A stretch of DNA of 64,000 nucleotides from UBA6522 sp965205045 (GTDB lineage: Bacteria > Pseudomonadota > Gammaproteobacteria > Steroidobacterales > Rariloculaceae): contig OZ242031.1 of the NCBI GenBank assembly GCA_965205045.1, forward strand, positions 186,001 through 250,000. Reading direction: 5' to 3'. The first letter of the stretch is position 1. Each line of letters begins with the position of its first letter. A program made the translations under genes and the position numbers. This document shows positions 44,241 through 53,975 of the stretch, piece after piece. The notes under the pieces are model-generated. The model saw only the letters and a program-made list of their open reading frames with translations. It did not search any database and had not been told where the DNA came from.

Positions 44241-44471
44241 TCAGGAGTGAACGTTCGGATACATCCCCGCAGCCCCCTCCAGATAATTATTTACCGGCAT
44301 CTGCCCGCTCAGGGTGCGCTCGATGTCCATGACCCGGACCGAGGGGCGGCTCCAGGCGAGCTTGCGCCCCGGGGCGGCGTTTGTTTCAGACCCCCCCCCC
44401 CCCCCCCGCAGGGGAGGCTCCGCGCCGCCGGATGGCGCCGCGGCCGTGCCGCCTTGCGTGCGCTCGTTCAT
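44241..44471 (-). CDS. small peptide-precursor-like protein with a poly-G tract
   Basis: 76 residues from ATG 44471, with GGGAGG 10 nt upstream. N-terminal third is Gly/Ala-rich and contains a run of 17 G (plus-strand C, 44391-44407) coding RGGGGG; a change of one base would shift the frame of all that follows. The C-terminal part reads KLAWSRPSVRVMDIERTLSG then QMPVNNYLEGAAGMYPNVHS. The aromatic-x-x-Pro...T-x-x-Gly pattern followed by a short variable tail resembles leader-core layouts of some RiPP precursors, but no maturation enzyme is in the window. Promoter-like TATGCT lies ~40 nt upstream. Confidence 0.55.
   Translation of the reverse strand: MNERTQGGTAAAPSGGAEPPLRGGGGGSETNAAPGRKLAWSRPSVRVMDIERTLSGQMPVNNYLEGAAGMYPNVHS
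44391..44407. repeat. homopolymer of 17 C (17 G on the coding strand)
   Basis: Uninterrupted run inside the 76-codon ORF, long enough for slipped-strand changes. Confidence 0.95.
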
Positions 44472-44709
44472 GTCCGGATACCTCCCGCCGATGCCAGTGA
44501 AGGATGCTCCGCAGCATACCACACGGGGTTTGCGAGACGGCTTTCCAGCCGGGCCAGACCGGGAAACACGGCGATTGCCCGGTTCACCCGCACCGGCTCC
44601 GGGACTGACAGGAAGCCGGCCCGTTCACCGGCACGCCGCCTGGAAGCGGTGGCCGCGTCCCGGATTGCGGCGATCGCGTCCCGGCAGGCCGGCGCCGCTT
44701 GCCGCGCGC

Positions 44710-47700
44710 CTACCACAGCATCCGGCCCTGCAACTGCACGGCCCGCTCCGGCGGCTCGATGCCGCCGGGGCTGTCGCGCCGGCCGGCTTCGAGCCCGAAA
44801 CGCGCGTGCGCGCCGGCGTCGAGCTCCAGTCCGAACCGCACCGCGCTCGATCCGTCCCCGGCGTCCGCCGCCAGGTACGGGCGCCACAGGGCGCGCCCGG
44901 CGCGCCCGGCGATCCCGTAACCGAACTCGGCCGTGTGGCGCCGCGACCCCGGCATCGCCCCGCCGCCGCGGCCCAGCCCCGCGGCGCTCTCGGCCGTCCA
45001 CAGCGACCGCACGCCGCTCTGCGTTGCGCCCCACGCGGAGCCGAGCCGCATCGACAGCCCCTGGCCATCGCGCCCGGGCCGGTAGTTCACCGAACCGCTG
45101 AAGCCCCATTCCCGGTATTCCGCGTCCTCGTGCGCGGCCAGGCCCCGGACGTCGGCCCGCGCCTCCAGCGGCCCCCGCGCGTAGCCGAGGCCCGCGCCGA
45201 TCTCGAGCCCCGCGCCGGTCTCGGCGTCCCCTGTGTCGTAACGCAACCCCGCCTCCAGCGTCGGCCTGAGCTCCGCCCCGCCCGGCAGGCGCAACGAGCC
45301 CGAGCCCTCCAGCAGCACCCGCGCCCGGCCCGTGGAACCGTGCGCCGCGATCAGGCCCGGCGCGCCCTCCGATGCCGTGTCCGTCAACCGCGCGTCGGCG
45401 CGCACCGCCAGTTCGAACGTCCCGGCCCCGCCCGCGCGCGCGCTCAGCGCCGCGCGCCCGCCGAACGCCGCGAACCGGCTGCCCAGGTCCGCCCCGATGG
45501 GGCTGTCCGCGCCCGACGGCGTCAGGCTCAACTCGCCCGCGCCGTAGCCGAGCGCGCCCCACACCCCGGCGCGGGAGTTCAGATCGAACCGCGCGTACGG
45601 GTGCAGGCTCGCGAGACGGCTCGTCACCGCGCCGCCCTTCAGTTCCGGGTGGCGGTACGCGCCGGCGCCCTCGGAGAAGGACAGCGCCACGCCCGCCCGC
45701 CAGCGCGCCCCGCGGCTGTCCGCGCCCAGCAGCGCCGTGACCGCCTCGCCCTCCACCGACAGCGGCCCGGCCGCGCCGCCGAACCGGCTCGAGGCCGTCT
45801 CGCCCCAGGCCGCCCAGTCGCCGAACGGGCCGGCGGGCTTCGCGTCGGCGCCGGCGTTCGGGCTGTAATGAAAGGAACTGCCCATGAGCACGTCGCGCAG
45901 CCCGGCCCGCCCGCCGTGTCCGAGCAGCGCGCGGCCCCGGCGGTACCAGCGCGCCCAGCCGGCGTCGCCGGCCGCGCCCGCGGCGGTGTCCAGCATCGCG
46001 CCGAAACCGCCGCCCGAGAACTGTCCGCCGGGCGCCGGACCCGCCGCCGGAGCGCCGCCGAAGGCCGGAGCGCCGCCAGGCGCAGGCGAACCGACAGGCG
46101 CAGGCGCGCCGACAAGCGCCGCCGGACCGCCGAAGGCCGCCGGACCGCCAGGCGCACCGCCGAAGGCCGCCGGACCGCCGGGCGCACCGCCAAAGGCCGC
46201 CGCACCGCCAAAGGCCGGCTGCCGTTCGCCGGCGCGTTCGCCGCCCGGCCGCGCCGATGGCGCGGGCGCCGGGTTCCGCCGCGCACCGGGTCCGGAATCG
46301 CCGCCGTCCCGCCGCAGCCACCCCTCCACGCGCTGTCCGCCCAGGGTGAGATGCGTCTCCCGCGCACCGCCGCGCAACCGCCGCCCGATGGCCCCGATCG
46401 CGTGGTCCGCCGAGGCGCGCCCGAACCGCGCGAGCCACGCCCCGGGCATCGGGTCGGAATTGCGGATCCGGCCCGTGGCATAAGCGGTCTCAAGGCGCGG
46501 GGCGGCCTCTCCCCGCGGGTTGGAGAGCCGGAGCACGAACGTCTCCACGCCCTCGTCGATCGCGTCGTCGAGGATGGCCACGCGCACCGTCAACCGCGTC
46601 TCGCCCGGCGCGAACAGCAGCGTGCCCGAGGCGGCCTCGTAGTCCTGGCCCGCCGCCGCGGTGCCGTCCCCGGTGGCGTAGTCCACCGCCGCCAGCGCGT
46701 CCGCCGCCCGGTCCAGCGTCACCGCGAACTCCAGCGCCGCGTCGCCCTCCGCCGCCTCGCCGTCCGCGACCCGGATCCGCACCGGATCCTCCTCCGGCGG
46801 CGGGTCCACGACCACCAGCTCCGGCCCGTCGACATACGGCTCCTCGACATAGGCCGAAACCACGATGAGGGGCGCCGGCGCCGGCACGCACAGCGCCGCC
46901 GACGCCTCCTGCCCGCCGGGCGGGATCGCCACGTCGCGCCCCCCGGACGGGACCGGGGACTCGCAGTCCGGGCCCCACCGCGCCCACCCGGTGCCCGCGA
47001 TCATGGTGAACCCCACCACCACCCCGTGCTCGGCCGGGCGGTCCAGGCGCGCGGTCACCGTCGTGACCCCGCCCTCCACGCCGAGGGCCGGGTCCGCGCT
47101 CAGCGTCAGCGCGGCCGGCGGGCTGCCGCCCCCCACCGGGACCGAAACGCCCGCCACCGCCTCCAGCGAGCCGGGGAACCCCGCGGTGACCGCGAACGTG
47201 CGCCCGGCCGCGCCCTCCAGCGCGCACAGTTGCGCCGCGGCCTCGCGCCCGCCGGCGGGGATGATGACCGAGGTGGCGGTCTCGTAGTCGCACGACGGGC
47301 CCCAGCGCGCGCCGCCGTCCCCGGCCCGGAACCACAGCTCCGTGGCGCCGGCCGCGGGCACGCCCAGGTGCGCGGTCACCGTCACCGCGCCGCCCGCGGT
47401 CAGCGCGGACGGGTCCACGCTCAGCGTCAGGCCGGAGGATCCGAAGGACCCGGGGGTTCCCGGGGTTCCCGGGGTTCCCGGGGGGCCCGGAAACCCCGAC
47501 GGCGCCCGCGGAACGCCGCTGACGGCGTCCCAGGCGAAATACTCCCAGCCGCCGCCGTCGGCGACCCCCACCTTGCGCACCCGCACGTCGTAGGACGTGC
47601 CGTTGACCAGCCCCGAGATGGCGTGGGACCGGGCCCGGATCTCGTCGGCGCACACCCAGCCGGTGGCCGGGTCGCCCGAGGCGGCGTCGGAGTCGGGCGC

Positions 47701-50700
47701 CGCGGACGCCTTCCAGCACACCGTGTAGTACGACGGCACCGGGCCGTAGGGCGCCTTCCAGGTCAGCGCCAGCCCGCCGTCGCGCGCCGCCGCCGCCAGG
47801 TCCCGCGGGGCCGTGGCCGGCAACCTGTCCCGGTCGTATATCTCCACCTCGGACGAGCCCGACAGGCCCGCGTAGGGGCCCTCCGCGGCCAGCCGGCCCG
47901 CCACCGTCCCCGGAGGCAGCGGCGAGCCCAGCGACACCGTGAACGTCTCGTCGTCCCGGTCCTCGTCGCGCACCGTGGCGATCTCGGCCGTGCCGGAGAT
48001 CTTGCCGGCCGGGATCGTGATGGACGGGGGCGAGAGCGGCCCGTAGTCCCCGGCCTCCGCCGTGCCCGCGGTCACCGTCACCGGTATCGCCGCGTCGGCC
48101 TCCAGCCGCCGGGACAGGAGCGCGCGCACCGTGACCGTCCCGCCCTCCACCGGGAAGGCCGGATCGGCCAGGAGGTAGACCCGCGGGGCGTCGCCGTCCG
48201 CGGGGGCGTCGCCGTCCGCGGGGGCGTCGCCGTCCGCGGGGGGTTCGCCGTCCAGGATCGTCACCGTCACCGAGTCCGGCGCGCCCGCCGACACCGACGG
48301 GGGCAGCGTGCCCAGCGACACCGTGAAGGTCTCGTCGTCGGTGTCGTCGTCCCGCGCGGTGGTGACCGTGCCCGTGCCGGAGGTGGAACCGGCGGCGATG
48401 ACGATGCTCGTCAGCGCGCCGAAGTCGCCGGGCTCCGCCGTGCCCGCCGTCAGCGTCACCGGGACCGACACAGCGGCGCTCTTCGCCGCGGACAGCGTCG
48501 CCCTCACGGTCACCGGGGAGCCCTCCGCCACCGGGTTCGGCGCCGCCGACAGCGAGACCGCGGGGTTCCGGGCGTCGTTGTCCTGGATGCTCAGCGTGAG
48601 CGTGTTCGAGGTCAGCGCGGGGTTGGTGCTCGCGGCGCTGAGCACGAGCGTCTCGTCGGACTCCTCCGCGGCGTCGTCGACGATGGTCAGGGTCACCCTG
48701 CCCGAGGTCTGCCCCGCGGCGATGGTGAGGGTCGTCGCCGACAGCGTGTAGTCGGCGCCGGCGCCGCTGCCCGTGGCCGTGCTGGCGCTGCCGACGCTGA
48801 GCGTCACCGCCGTGCCGCCCGCGGGCGCCGCCGCGTTGAGCCGCGCCGTGATGAACACCCCCGCGCCGCCCTCGCCGGGCCGCGCGCTGGCCTCCAGCGT
48901 CAGCGCGGTGGGGGCGGCGGTGGCGGCCACGGGCGTGCCCGTGCCGGCCGCCCAGGGGCCGCCGCCGGCCGCGTTCACGGCCCGCACCCGCACCGTGTAG
49001 GCGACCCCGTTGGTCAGGCCCGCGATCGCCGCGGCCGTGCCCGTGCCGCTGTGGCCGGCATCCGCGTAGCCGGTGTCGGGGTCGCCCGTCACGCTCAGGC
49101 TCGAGGCGTCGGAACGGCGGTACTGCACCGTGTAGCCGCTCACCGTCCCCGACGGCGCCGTCCACGACAGGTCCAGCTTCCCGTCGCCCCCCGTCACGCC
49201 GAGGCCCGCCGGCGCCGCCGACGGCGCCGCGAGCTTGTTGAGCACCACCCGGTAGGTGGTGCTGGTCTCCGCGGTGTCGTCGGAGACGGTCACCGACACC
49301 CAGGTCGCCCCGCTCGCGGCCAGGGTCACCGTCTTCGACGTGCCCGAGGAGGCGAGCGCGGACCCCTGCTGGGTCAGGATGCTGTCGAAGTCCGGCGTCG
49401 CCGAGGCGACCGTCGTCTCGACGTTGTGCCCCTCGATCCAGGTGGGGGTGACCGAGGCGCTGGTGGCCGAGACCGCCACGGTCCCGGTGTAGCTCGTCGT
49501 GCTCGTCTTGAAGGCCGGGCTCAGCGTGACCGCGCTGCCGCCCACCGTCAGCGACAGCCCGACCAGGCTGTCCCGGGTCGCCTCGTCGTCCCGGACGGTC
49601 ACCGTCACCGAGTTGGGCGTGCCCGCCGACACCGACGGGGGCAGCGGCGTGCCCAGCGACACCGTGAAGGTCTCGTGGTCGGCGTCGGTGTCCTGCGCCG
49701 TGGTGATGTCGGCGGCGCCCACGGTGAACCCCTGGGAGACGGTGATGCTGGTCAGCGTGCCGATGTCGCCGGCCTCCGCCGAGCCCCGCGTCACCGTCAC
49801 CGGGATGACCACGTCGCTGCCGAGCGCCGCGGACAGCGTCGCCACGATCGTCGCCGCCGAGCCCTCCGCCACCACCGGGTTGTCGTTCTCGGCCGAGAGC
49901 GAGACCGTGGGGGTCGAGGCGGGCGGGGTCGTGCCCGAGGCCGCCCGCGTCACCGTCACGGTGTAGGTCCGCTTGGTCGTGCCGTCCTCGGCCGTCACCT
50001 CGACCTTGATCGCGTTCGCGCCCTCCGAGAGCGCGATCGCCGAGCTCTCCGTGCCGCTGGTCACGGCGGTCAGGCCCGTCCCCTTGCCGACCTTGATGGA
50101 AGCGCCGGTGTGCGCCTTCGTCGGCGTCAGCTTCACATGCGTGATGCTGTTCGCCACCGAGGCGGTGTACGAGGTCGTCGTCGCCGAGAAGGTCGACGGG
50201 GTCAGCGCGAGCGCCGAGAACGTGCCCGTCGCGCTCGTGTGGTTCTTCGCGGTCAGGGCGCTCAGGCTCGCGTCGGTGGACTGGGTGGCCCCCTTGACCG
50301 CGCCGTTGACGCGGATCTTCAACTCGATCGTATTGGTCCTCCAGGAAGTGCCGGAACGGCCGTGGCGCGTGTCCCCGATGCTCCAGCCCGATGCGCTGCC
50401 CGTATCCTCGTTGTTGGTCCTCGTGGTCCGCAGCGACCCGGTGGTGGCGCCGCTCTCGTAGACGACCGCGAAATACGAGGTGCTCGCGTCGAGCGACGTG
50501 TTCGGCGGCGCGGCAAAGGCGGCCGCGCCCGCCCCGACCGTCGACGGGACCGTGAGGCCCGCGAGCTTCGAGTCCGGAGCGCCGCCGCCGGTCGCCGACC
50601 ACAGCTCCGCCCGCAGGTTCGCGGGCGTGCCCACCGCGGCGGCGAAGTCGATCTCGATGCTCGCCAGCGTGTAGCCGGCGGTGGCGCTTCCGGTCGTGAA

Positions 50701-53136
50701 CTTCTGGGCGACCGGATTGGTGCCGATGGCGAGGGTGGTGGTGAACGTGGTCTGCCCGAGATTGCTCACCAGCGCGTTGGCGGAGGCGGGCGCGGCGGTG
50801 GAGGTGTCGGCGATGGTTATCGTCGCCTTCTCGCTCGCGCGGACCACCGTGTAGGGCTCGCCGGTGACTTTCTGCAGGAACCAGGTCGCGGTCTCGGCGC
50901 CCTCCGTCGTCCCGTCCGCCACCGCGGCCAGCGTGAAGGTCGCGGTCGAGGCGTTGGCCGGCAGCGCCAGCATCCGCGAGCCCGCGCGCCCGGTCAGTCC
51001 GCCGAAGGTGTAGTCCTCGGGAGGGTTGGCCGAGCTCGGGGTCGTCGCCAGGACGGCAACCCTGCTGGCCGCGGTCAGCGCGGGCGAGATGTTCACCGTC
51101 AGCGTGACGCTCGCGCCCTCGTTGACGCTGTAGGTCGTCGAGGCGAAGCTCACCTGCGGGGTCGTCGAGGCCGCGCAGGACGCGGCGATCTTCAGGGAGA
51201 CCGGGGTGCCGGCGGTCCAGCCCGGGTTGGTGCTGGTGAGAATCTGGCTGGGAGCAATACCGATTGAATACCCGGTCGAGCCGACGCAGAACTTCAGCGC
51301 CCGGAGCGCGGCATTCGGGGCAGCGTTGAAACTCACCCCCAGACCAATGCCGGAGGAGGCCGCTATTTCGGTGAAATGATATGCGGTGCCGCCAACCGTG
51401 AAGCTGTTGTCCGTCAGCCGCGAATCGCAATCGGTCTTGCTCGTGCACCCGATCACATTGTTACCGCTCCCCGGCGTCAGCGTCGCCGACCAGGGGGCGG
51501 TGGCGGTCGAGGCCGCCCGCGTCACCGTCACGGTGTAGGTCCGCTTCGTCGTGCCGTCCTCGGCCGTCACCTCGACCTTGATCGCGTTCGCGCCCTCCGA
51601 GAGCGCGATGGCCGAGCTCTCCGCGCCGCTGTTCACCGCCGAGAGGCTCGTCCCCTTGCCGACCTTGATCGAGGCGCCGGTGTGCGCCTTCGTCGGCGTC
51701 AGCTTCACATGGGTGACGGTGTTCGCCACCGAGGCGGTGTAGGCGGTCGTGGACGCCGAGAAGGTCGACGGGCTCAGCGCGAGCGCCGAGAACGTGCCCG
51801 TCGCGCTCGTTGCGCTCTTCGCCGTCAGGGCGCTCAGGCTCGCGTCGGTGGACTGGGTCGCCGCCGTGCGCTTCAGCCGCAACGCCACCGAGGTGCCCGC
51901 GCTCCAGCCGAGCACGCTGCGGGCATTGCCCCAATAGCGGATGTTGCCGCTCGACTGGGCGTCCGCGAAGTCGTAGGAATGGGTGCCCACATGCAGCGTG
52001 TAGCCGCTGAGCGCCGCGGGCACCGCGCCCGCCAGGGCGAATTCGAGGTTGTTGTTGGGCTGGGTGTACACGAAGTAGACAGTGTGGGTGCTGCCGGAGA
52101 GGGTGAACTGGTCTTCCGTCAGCGTCGCGGTGGCCGTGCACTGGTTCGACGCGCCCTGGACGTTGTTGGCGCAGCCCAGGTATCCGGCGCCAAGGTCCTG
52201 CACCGTCAGCGTGGCGCACCAGATGCCGTCGCAGCTCGTCGACGACGCCCGCGTCACGGTGACCGTATAGGCCCGCTTCGTCGTGCCGTCCTCGGCCGTG
52301 ACCTCGACCTTGATGGCGTTCGCGCCCACATCGAGCGCGATGGCCGAACTCTCCGAGCCGCTGTTCACCGCCGAGAGGCTCGTCCCCTTGCCGACCTTGA
52401 TGGAAGCGCCGGTGTGCGCCTTCGTCGGCGTCAGCTTCACGTGCGTGATGCTGTTCGCCACCGAGGCGGTGTACGAGGTCGTCGCCGCCGAGAAGGTCGA
52501 CGGGGTCAGCGTGAGCGCCGAGAACGTGCCCGTCGCGCTCGTGTGGTTCTTCGCCGTCAGACCGCTCAGGCTCGCGTCGGTGGACTGGACGGTGCCCTGG
52601 GTGGTGCCCTCCGCGCTGGAGGACCAATGATCGTGAAAATTCCTTATGCCTACCTGGACCTCATATGTGGTCCCGGCGCGCAAGCCTGTTATCGTGAATG
52701 AGCATGTAGCGGCGCAGCTAGTATTGAATACTCTTTCGCCCTCACCGCCTCCTTGCCAGCTGCCTTGCGGGGACTTCACACGCCATCGCACCCTTGAGCC
52801 GAGTTCGCTGGCGGGCTTGGTCCAGGTGACCGCCAACTGTTTCGACTGCGATGCCGACACGGAGACGCCGGTAGGTGCGGTCTCATGAGTGGCCCCGACC
52901 GGGGCAGCGTCGAGCAGGCACAGCGCGCCGAGCACGGGGAGCAGCGCGAGGCGGCGCCACGGGGACGCGGCCCGGCGCGAGACCGCCGGAGCGGCGGCGC
53001 GGCCGCCGGTCAGTCCGGATGAAGGGGAGAGGAGCTTGCGGACGCGCCCGCGGGGGGCGGCGGCGAAACCAAAGAGAGGACGGGCCGGAGAGGCTACGCG
53101 ACGGGAGCGGCGCTCCCGGCTTGCGGAGCGAGCCAC
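44710..53136 (-). CDS. giant autotransporter with cadherin-like, fibronectin III and Calx-beta modules
   Basis: About 2,808 residues from GTG 53136; TTG 53175 is another candidate. An open TTG at 53256 overlaps the -10 box and cannot be used. An ~80-residue Arg-rich extension precedes the signal peptide core (SPWRRLALLPVLGALCLLDA). The passenger has, in order, an FN3-like domain, cadherin-like beta-sandwich units (STDASLSALTAK, THVKLTPTKAHTGASIKVGK, several almost identical), Calx-beta domains (NEGASVTLTVNI), an anchor-R-like segment, further FN3 and Calx-beta units and Gly/Pro/Ala-rich linkers. The last ~430 residues contain a beta-barrel ending RAVQLQGRMLW. Likely a surface adhesin whose expression may vary with the (CGGCT)n tract. 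Confidence 0.85.
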   Translation of the reverse strand: MARSASRERRSRRVASPARPLFGFAAAPRGRVRKLLSPSSGLTGGRAAAPAVSRRAASPWRRLALLPVLGALCLLDAAPVGATHETAPTGVSVSASQSKQLAVTWTKPASELGSRVRWRVKSPQGSWQGGGEGERVFNTSCAATCSFTITGLRAGTTYEVQVGIRNFHDHWSSSAEGTTQGTVQSTDASLSGLTAKNHTSATGTFSALTLTPSTFSAATTSYTASVANSITHVKLTPTKAHTGASIKVGKGTSLSAVNSGSESSAIALDVGANAIKVEVTAEDGTTKRAYTVTVTRASSTSCDGIWCATLTVQDLGAGYLGCANNVQGASNQCTATATLTEDQFTLSGSTHTVYFVYTQPNNNLEFALAGAVPAALSGYTLHVGTHSYDFADAQSSGNIRYWGNARSVLGWSAGTSVALRLKRTAATQSTDASLSALTAKSATSATGTFSALALSPSTFSASTTAYTASVANTVTHVKLTPTKAHTGASIKVGKGTSLSAVNSGAESSAIALSEGANAIKVEVTAEDGTTKRTYTVTVTRAASTATAPWSATLTPGSGNNVIGCTSKTDCDSRLTDNSFTVGGTAYHFTEIAASSGIGLGVSFNAAPNAALRALKFCVGSTGYSIGIAPSQILTSTNPGWTAGTPVSLKIAASCAASTTPQVSFASTTYSVNEGASVTLTVNISPALTAASRVAVLATTPSSANPPEDYTFGGLTGRAGSRMLALPANASTATFTLAAVADGTTEGAETATWFLQKVTGEPYTVVRASEKATITIADTSTAAPASANALVSNLGQTTFTTTLAIGTNPVAQKFTTGSATAGYTLASIEIDFAAAVGTPANLRAELWSATGGGAPDSKLAGLTVPSTVGAGAAAFAAPPNTSLDASTSYFAVVYESGATTGSLRTTRTNNEDTGSASGWSIGDTRHGRSGTSWRTNTIELKIRVNGAVKGATQSTDASLSALTAKNHTSATGTFSALALTPSTFSATTTSYTASVANSITHVKLTPTKAHTGASIKVGKGTGLTAVTSGTESSAIALSEGANAIKVEVTAEDGTTKRTYTVTVTRAASGTTPPASTPTVSLSAENDNPVVAEGSAATIVATLSAALGSDVVIPVTVTRGSAEAGDIGTLTSITVSQGFTVGAADITTAQDTDADHETFTVSLGTPLPPSVSAGTPNSVTVTVRDDEATRDSLVGLSLTVGGSAVTLSPAFKTSTTSYTGTVAVSATSASVTPTWIEGHNVETTVASATPDFDSILTQQGSALASSGTSKTVTLAASGATWVSVTVSDDTAETSTTYRVVLNKLAAPSAAPAGLGVTGGDGKLDLSWTAPSGTVSGYTVQYRRSDASSLSVTGDPDTGYADAGHSGTGTAAAIAGLTNGVAYTVRVRAVNAAGGGPWAAGTGTPVAATAAPTALTLEASARPGEGGAGVFITARLNAAAPAGGTAVTLSVGSASTATGSGAGADYTLSATTLTIAAGQTSGRVTLTIVDDAAEESDETLVLSAASTNPALTSNTLTLSIQDNDARNPAVSLSAAPNPVAEGSPVTVRATLSAAKSAAVSVPVTLTAGTAEPGDFGALTSIVIAAGSTSGTGTVTTARDDDTDDETFTVSLGTLPPSVSAGAPDSVTVTILDGEPPADGDAPADGDAPADGDAPRVYLLADPAFPVEGGTVTVRALLSRRLEADAAIPVTVTAGTAEAGDYGPLSPPSITIPAGKISGTAEIATVRDEDRDDETFTVSLGSPLPPGTVAGRLAAEGPYAGLSGSSEVEIYDRDRLPATAPRDLAAAARDGGLALTWKAPYGPVPSYYTVCWKASAAPDSDAASGDPATGWVCADEIRARSHAISGLVNGTSYDVRVRKVGVADGGGWEYFAWDAVSGVPRAPSGFPGPPGTPGTPGTPGSFGSSGLTLSVDPSALTAGGAVTVTAHLGVPAAGATELWFRAGDGGARWGPSCDYETATSVIIPAGGREAAAQLCALEGAAGRTFAVTAGFPGSLEAVAGVSVPVGGGSPPAALTLSADPALGVEGGVTTVTARLDRPAEHGVVVGFTMIAGTGWARWGPDCESPVPSGGRDVAIPPGGQEASAALCVPAPAPLIVVSAYVEEPYVDGPELVVVDPPPEEDPVRIRVADGEAAEGDAALEFAVTLDRAADALAAVDYATGDGTAAAGQDYEAASGTLLFAPGETRLTVRVAILDDAIDEGVETFVLRLSNPRGEAAPRLETAYATGRIRNSDPMPGAWLARFGRASADHAIGAIGRRLRGGARETHLTLGGQRVEGWLRRDGGDSGPGARRNPAPAPSARPGGERAGERQPAFGGAAAFGGAPGGPAAFGGAPGGPAAFGGPAALVGAPAPVGSPAPGGAPAFGGAPAAGPAPGGQFSGGGFGAMLDTAAGAAGDAGWARWYRRGRALLGHGGRAGLRDVLMGSSFHYSPNAGADAKPAGPFGDWAAWGETASSRFGGAAGPLSVEGEAVTALLGADSRGARWRAGVALSFSEGAGAYRHPELKGGAVTSRLASLHPYARFDLNSRAGVWGALGYGAGELSLTPSGADSPIGADLGSRFAAFGGRAALSARAGGAGTFELAVRADARLTDTASEGAPGLIAAHGSTGRARVLLEGSGSLRLPGGAELRPTLEAGLRYDTGDAETGAGLEIGAGLGYARGPLEARADVRGLAAHEDAEYREWGFSGSVNYRPGRDGQGLSMRLGSAWGATQSGVRSLWTAESAAGLGRGGGAMPGSRRHTAEFGYGIAGRAGRALWRPYLAADAGDGSSAVRFGLELDAGAHARFGLEAGRRDSPGGIEPPERAVQLQGRMLW

Positions 53137-53190
53137 GGGGTCAGACCCCGCCGGCCCGGCAGTGCGCCGGCTCAAGGCGCAACGGTCGCT

Positions 53191-53250
53191 CGGCTCGGCT
53201 CGGCTCGGCTCGGCTCGGCTCGGCTCGGCTCGGCTCGGCTCGGCTCGGCT
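53191..53250. repeat. (CGGCT)12 pentanucleotide repeat
   Basis: Twelve perfect units, starting 5 nt after the minus-strand TATAAT box of the giant autotransporter gene, so it lies at the transcription start and in the 5' leader. Confidence 0.97.
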
Positions 53251-53255
53251 CGGCA

Positions 53256-53286
53256 ATTATAACCGAATTCCAAGCCGGAATTGTCA
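53256..53286 (-). promoter_or_regulatory. promoter of the giant autotransporter gene
   Basis: Perfect TATAAT (53261-53256, minus strand) with TGACAA about 19 nt upstream as a weak -35. The pentanucleotide repeat follows directly, so unit number changes leader length and possibly promoter strength. Confidence 0.6.
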
Positions 53287-53402
53287 CGGACTCATTGACA
53301 TTCATGCTCGATTCCACCACCTCGCGCTTCCGCCTGCGGCGGACTCGCGTACATTCGCCGAAAACCGCGGCGTTGTCAATCGGCCATTTTCATCTGCGAT
53401 AC

Positions 53403-53571
53403 TCATGATGCCCATCGGATGTGTTCGGTCTGCGGATCTTCGGCGTCCGCCAGGACGTTGACGGGAGCGGGGTATTCGACGAACCGCCGTTGACCGGGTC
53501 ACGGGGGCAAATCGCAAGGCAAGGCCCAAGCGGCGCGTGAGCGTTTCGAGGTCGAAGGGGACCTTGGACAT
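53403..53571 (-). pseudogene. frameshifted small gene remnant between the divergent exoprotein genes
   Basis: From ATG 53571 one frame gives MSKVPFDLETLTRRLGLALR then FAPVTRSTA; a +1 change continues FVEYPAPVNVLADAEDPQTE then HIRWAS to TGA 53403. Both halves have coding-like third positions. Family not recognised. Confidence 0.4.
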
Positions 53572-53589
53572 GTTGCATGCAACATGTCC
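53566..53589. promoter_or_regulatory. perfect 24-bp palindrome
   Basis: Half-site GGACATGTTGCA repeated in perfect inversion. It lies between the two divergent exoprotein promoters and covers the start of the small remnant ORF. Could be a regulator-binding site or a recombination scar. Confidence 0.5.
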
Positions 53590-53946
53590 TTGGGATTCTG
53601 CGATTCCGCGACCGCATGAACGGCAATTTCGGCAGGGCCAAGGCGACATCGCGGGAGCGGGCGTCCGACGTGCCGGCGAAGCAACGCACGGGCGCGGGAG
53701 ACCCCGAATCGGCGAATGGCGGCAGTGGGCAACGCGCTCAAGGGCAATGCGGAGGGCGCGAACGGCACGGCGTCGGGCGGGACCGCCGACGCCGGGGGAT
53801 TGCCCGGCGTCGACAATTGCCTTCCTCCGAAAGGGATCGTTGTCGTTGAACGGTCTTGCATTTGCTGGCGGGTTTTGTTCAAATTCCACGCCGCATTGAT
53901 TGCCAGTGTCTCGGGGAGCGGGTCATGACATCAAACGTTCGTTTCG
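53590..53946. other. gap without a recognisable gene
   Basis: Long upstream region of the second exoprotein operon. Frames are open because of GC content, but none carries recognisable domains. Confidence 0.5.
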
Positions 53947-53974
53947 TTGCAGGGGTTGACAGGCGCGGTATAAT
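53947..53974 (+). promoter_or_regulatory. promoter of the second exoprotein operon
   Basis: TTGCAG, 16-nt spacer, perfect TATAAT (53969-53974). A consensus TTGACA at 53956 is only 7 nt from the -10 box and so is badly spaced for it. The heptanucleotide tract begins one base after the -10 box. Confidence 0.65.
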
Positions 53975-53975
53975 C

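Noticed and set aside
44391..44407. The poly-C run as a plain sequencing artefact
   Set aside because: Length may be uncertain, but the ORF has a good ribosome-binding site and coding-like sequence on both sides in one frame. Kept as a finding with the caveat that 16 or 18 bases cannot be excluded.
44314..51267. A 2,317-codon open frame on the plus strand
   Set aside because: Antisense to the giant autotransporter; almost only Arg, Gly, Ala and His, as expected for a complementary-frame shadow in very GC-rich DNA.
53137..53256. Extending the giant autotransporter to the TTG at 53256 (a repetitive SRAEP N terminus)
   Set aside because: The TTG overlaps the TATAAT box, so transcription would start after it. 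The repeat is more likely leader than coding.
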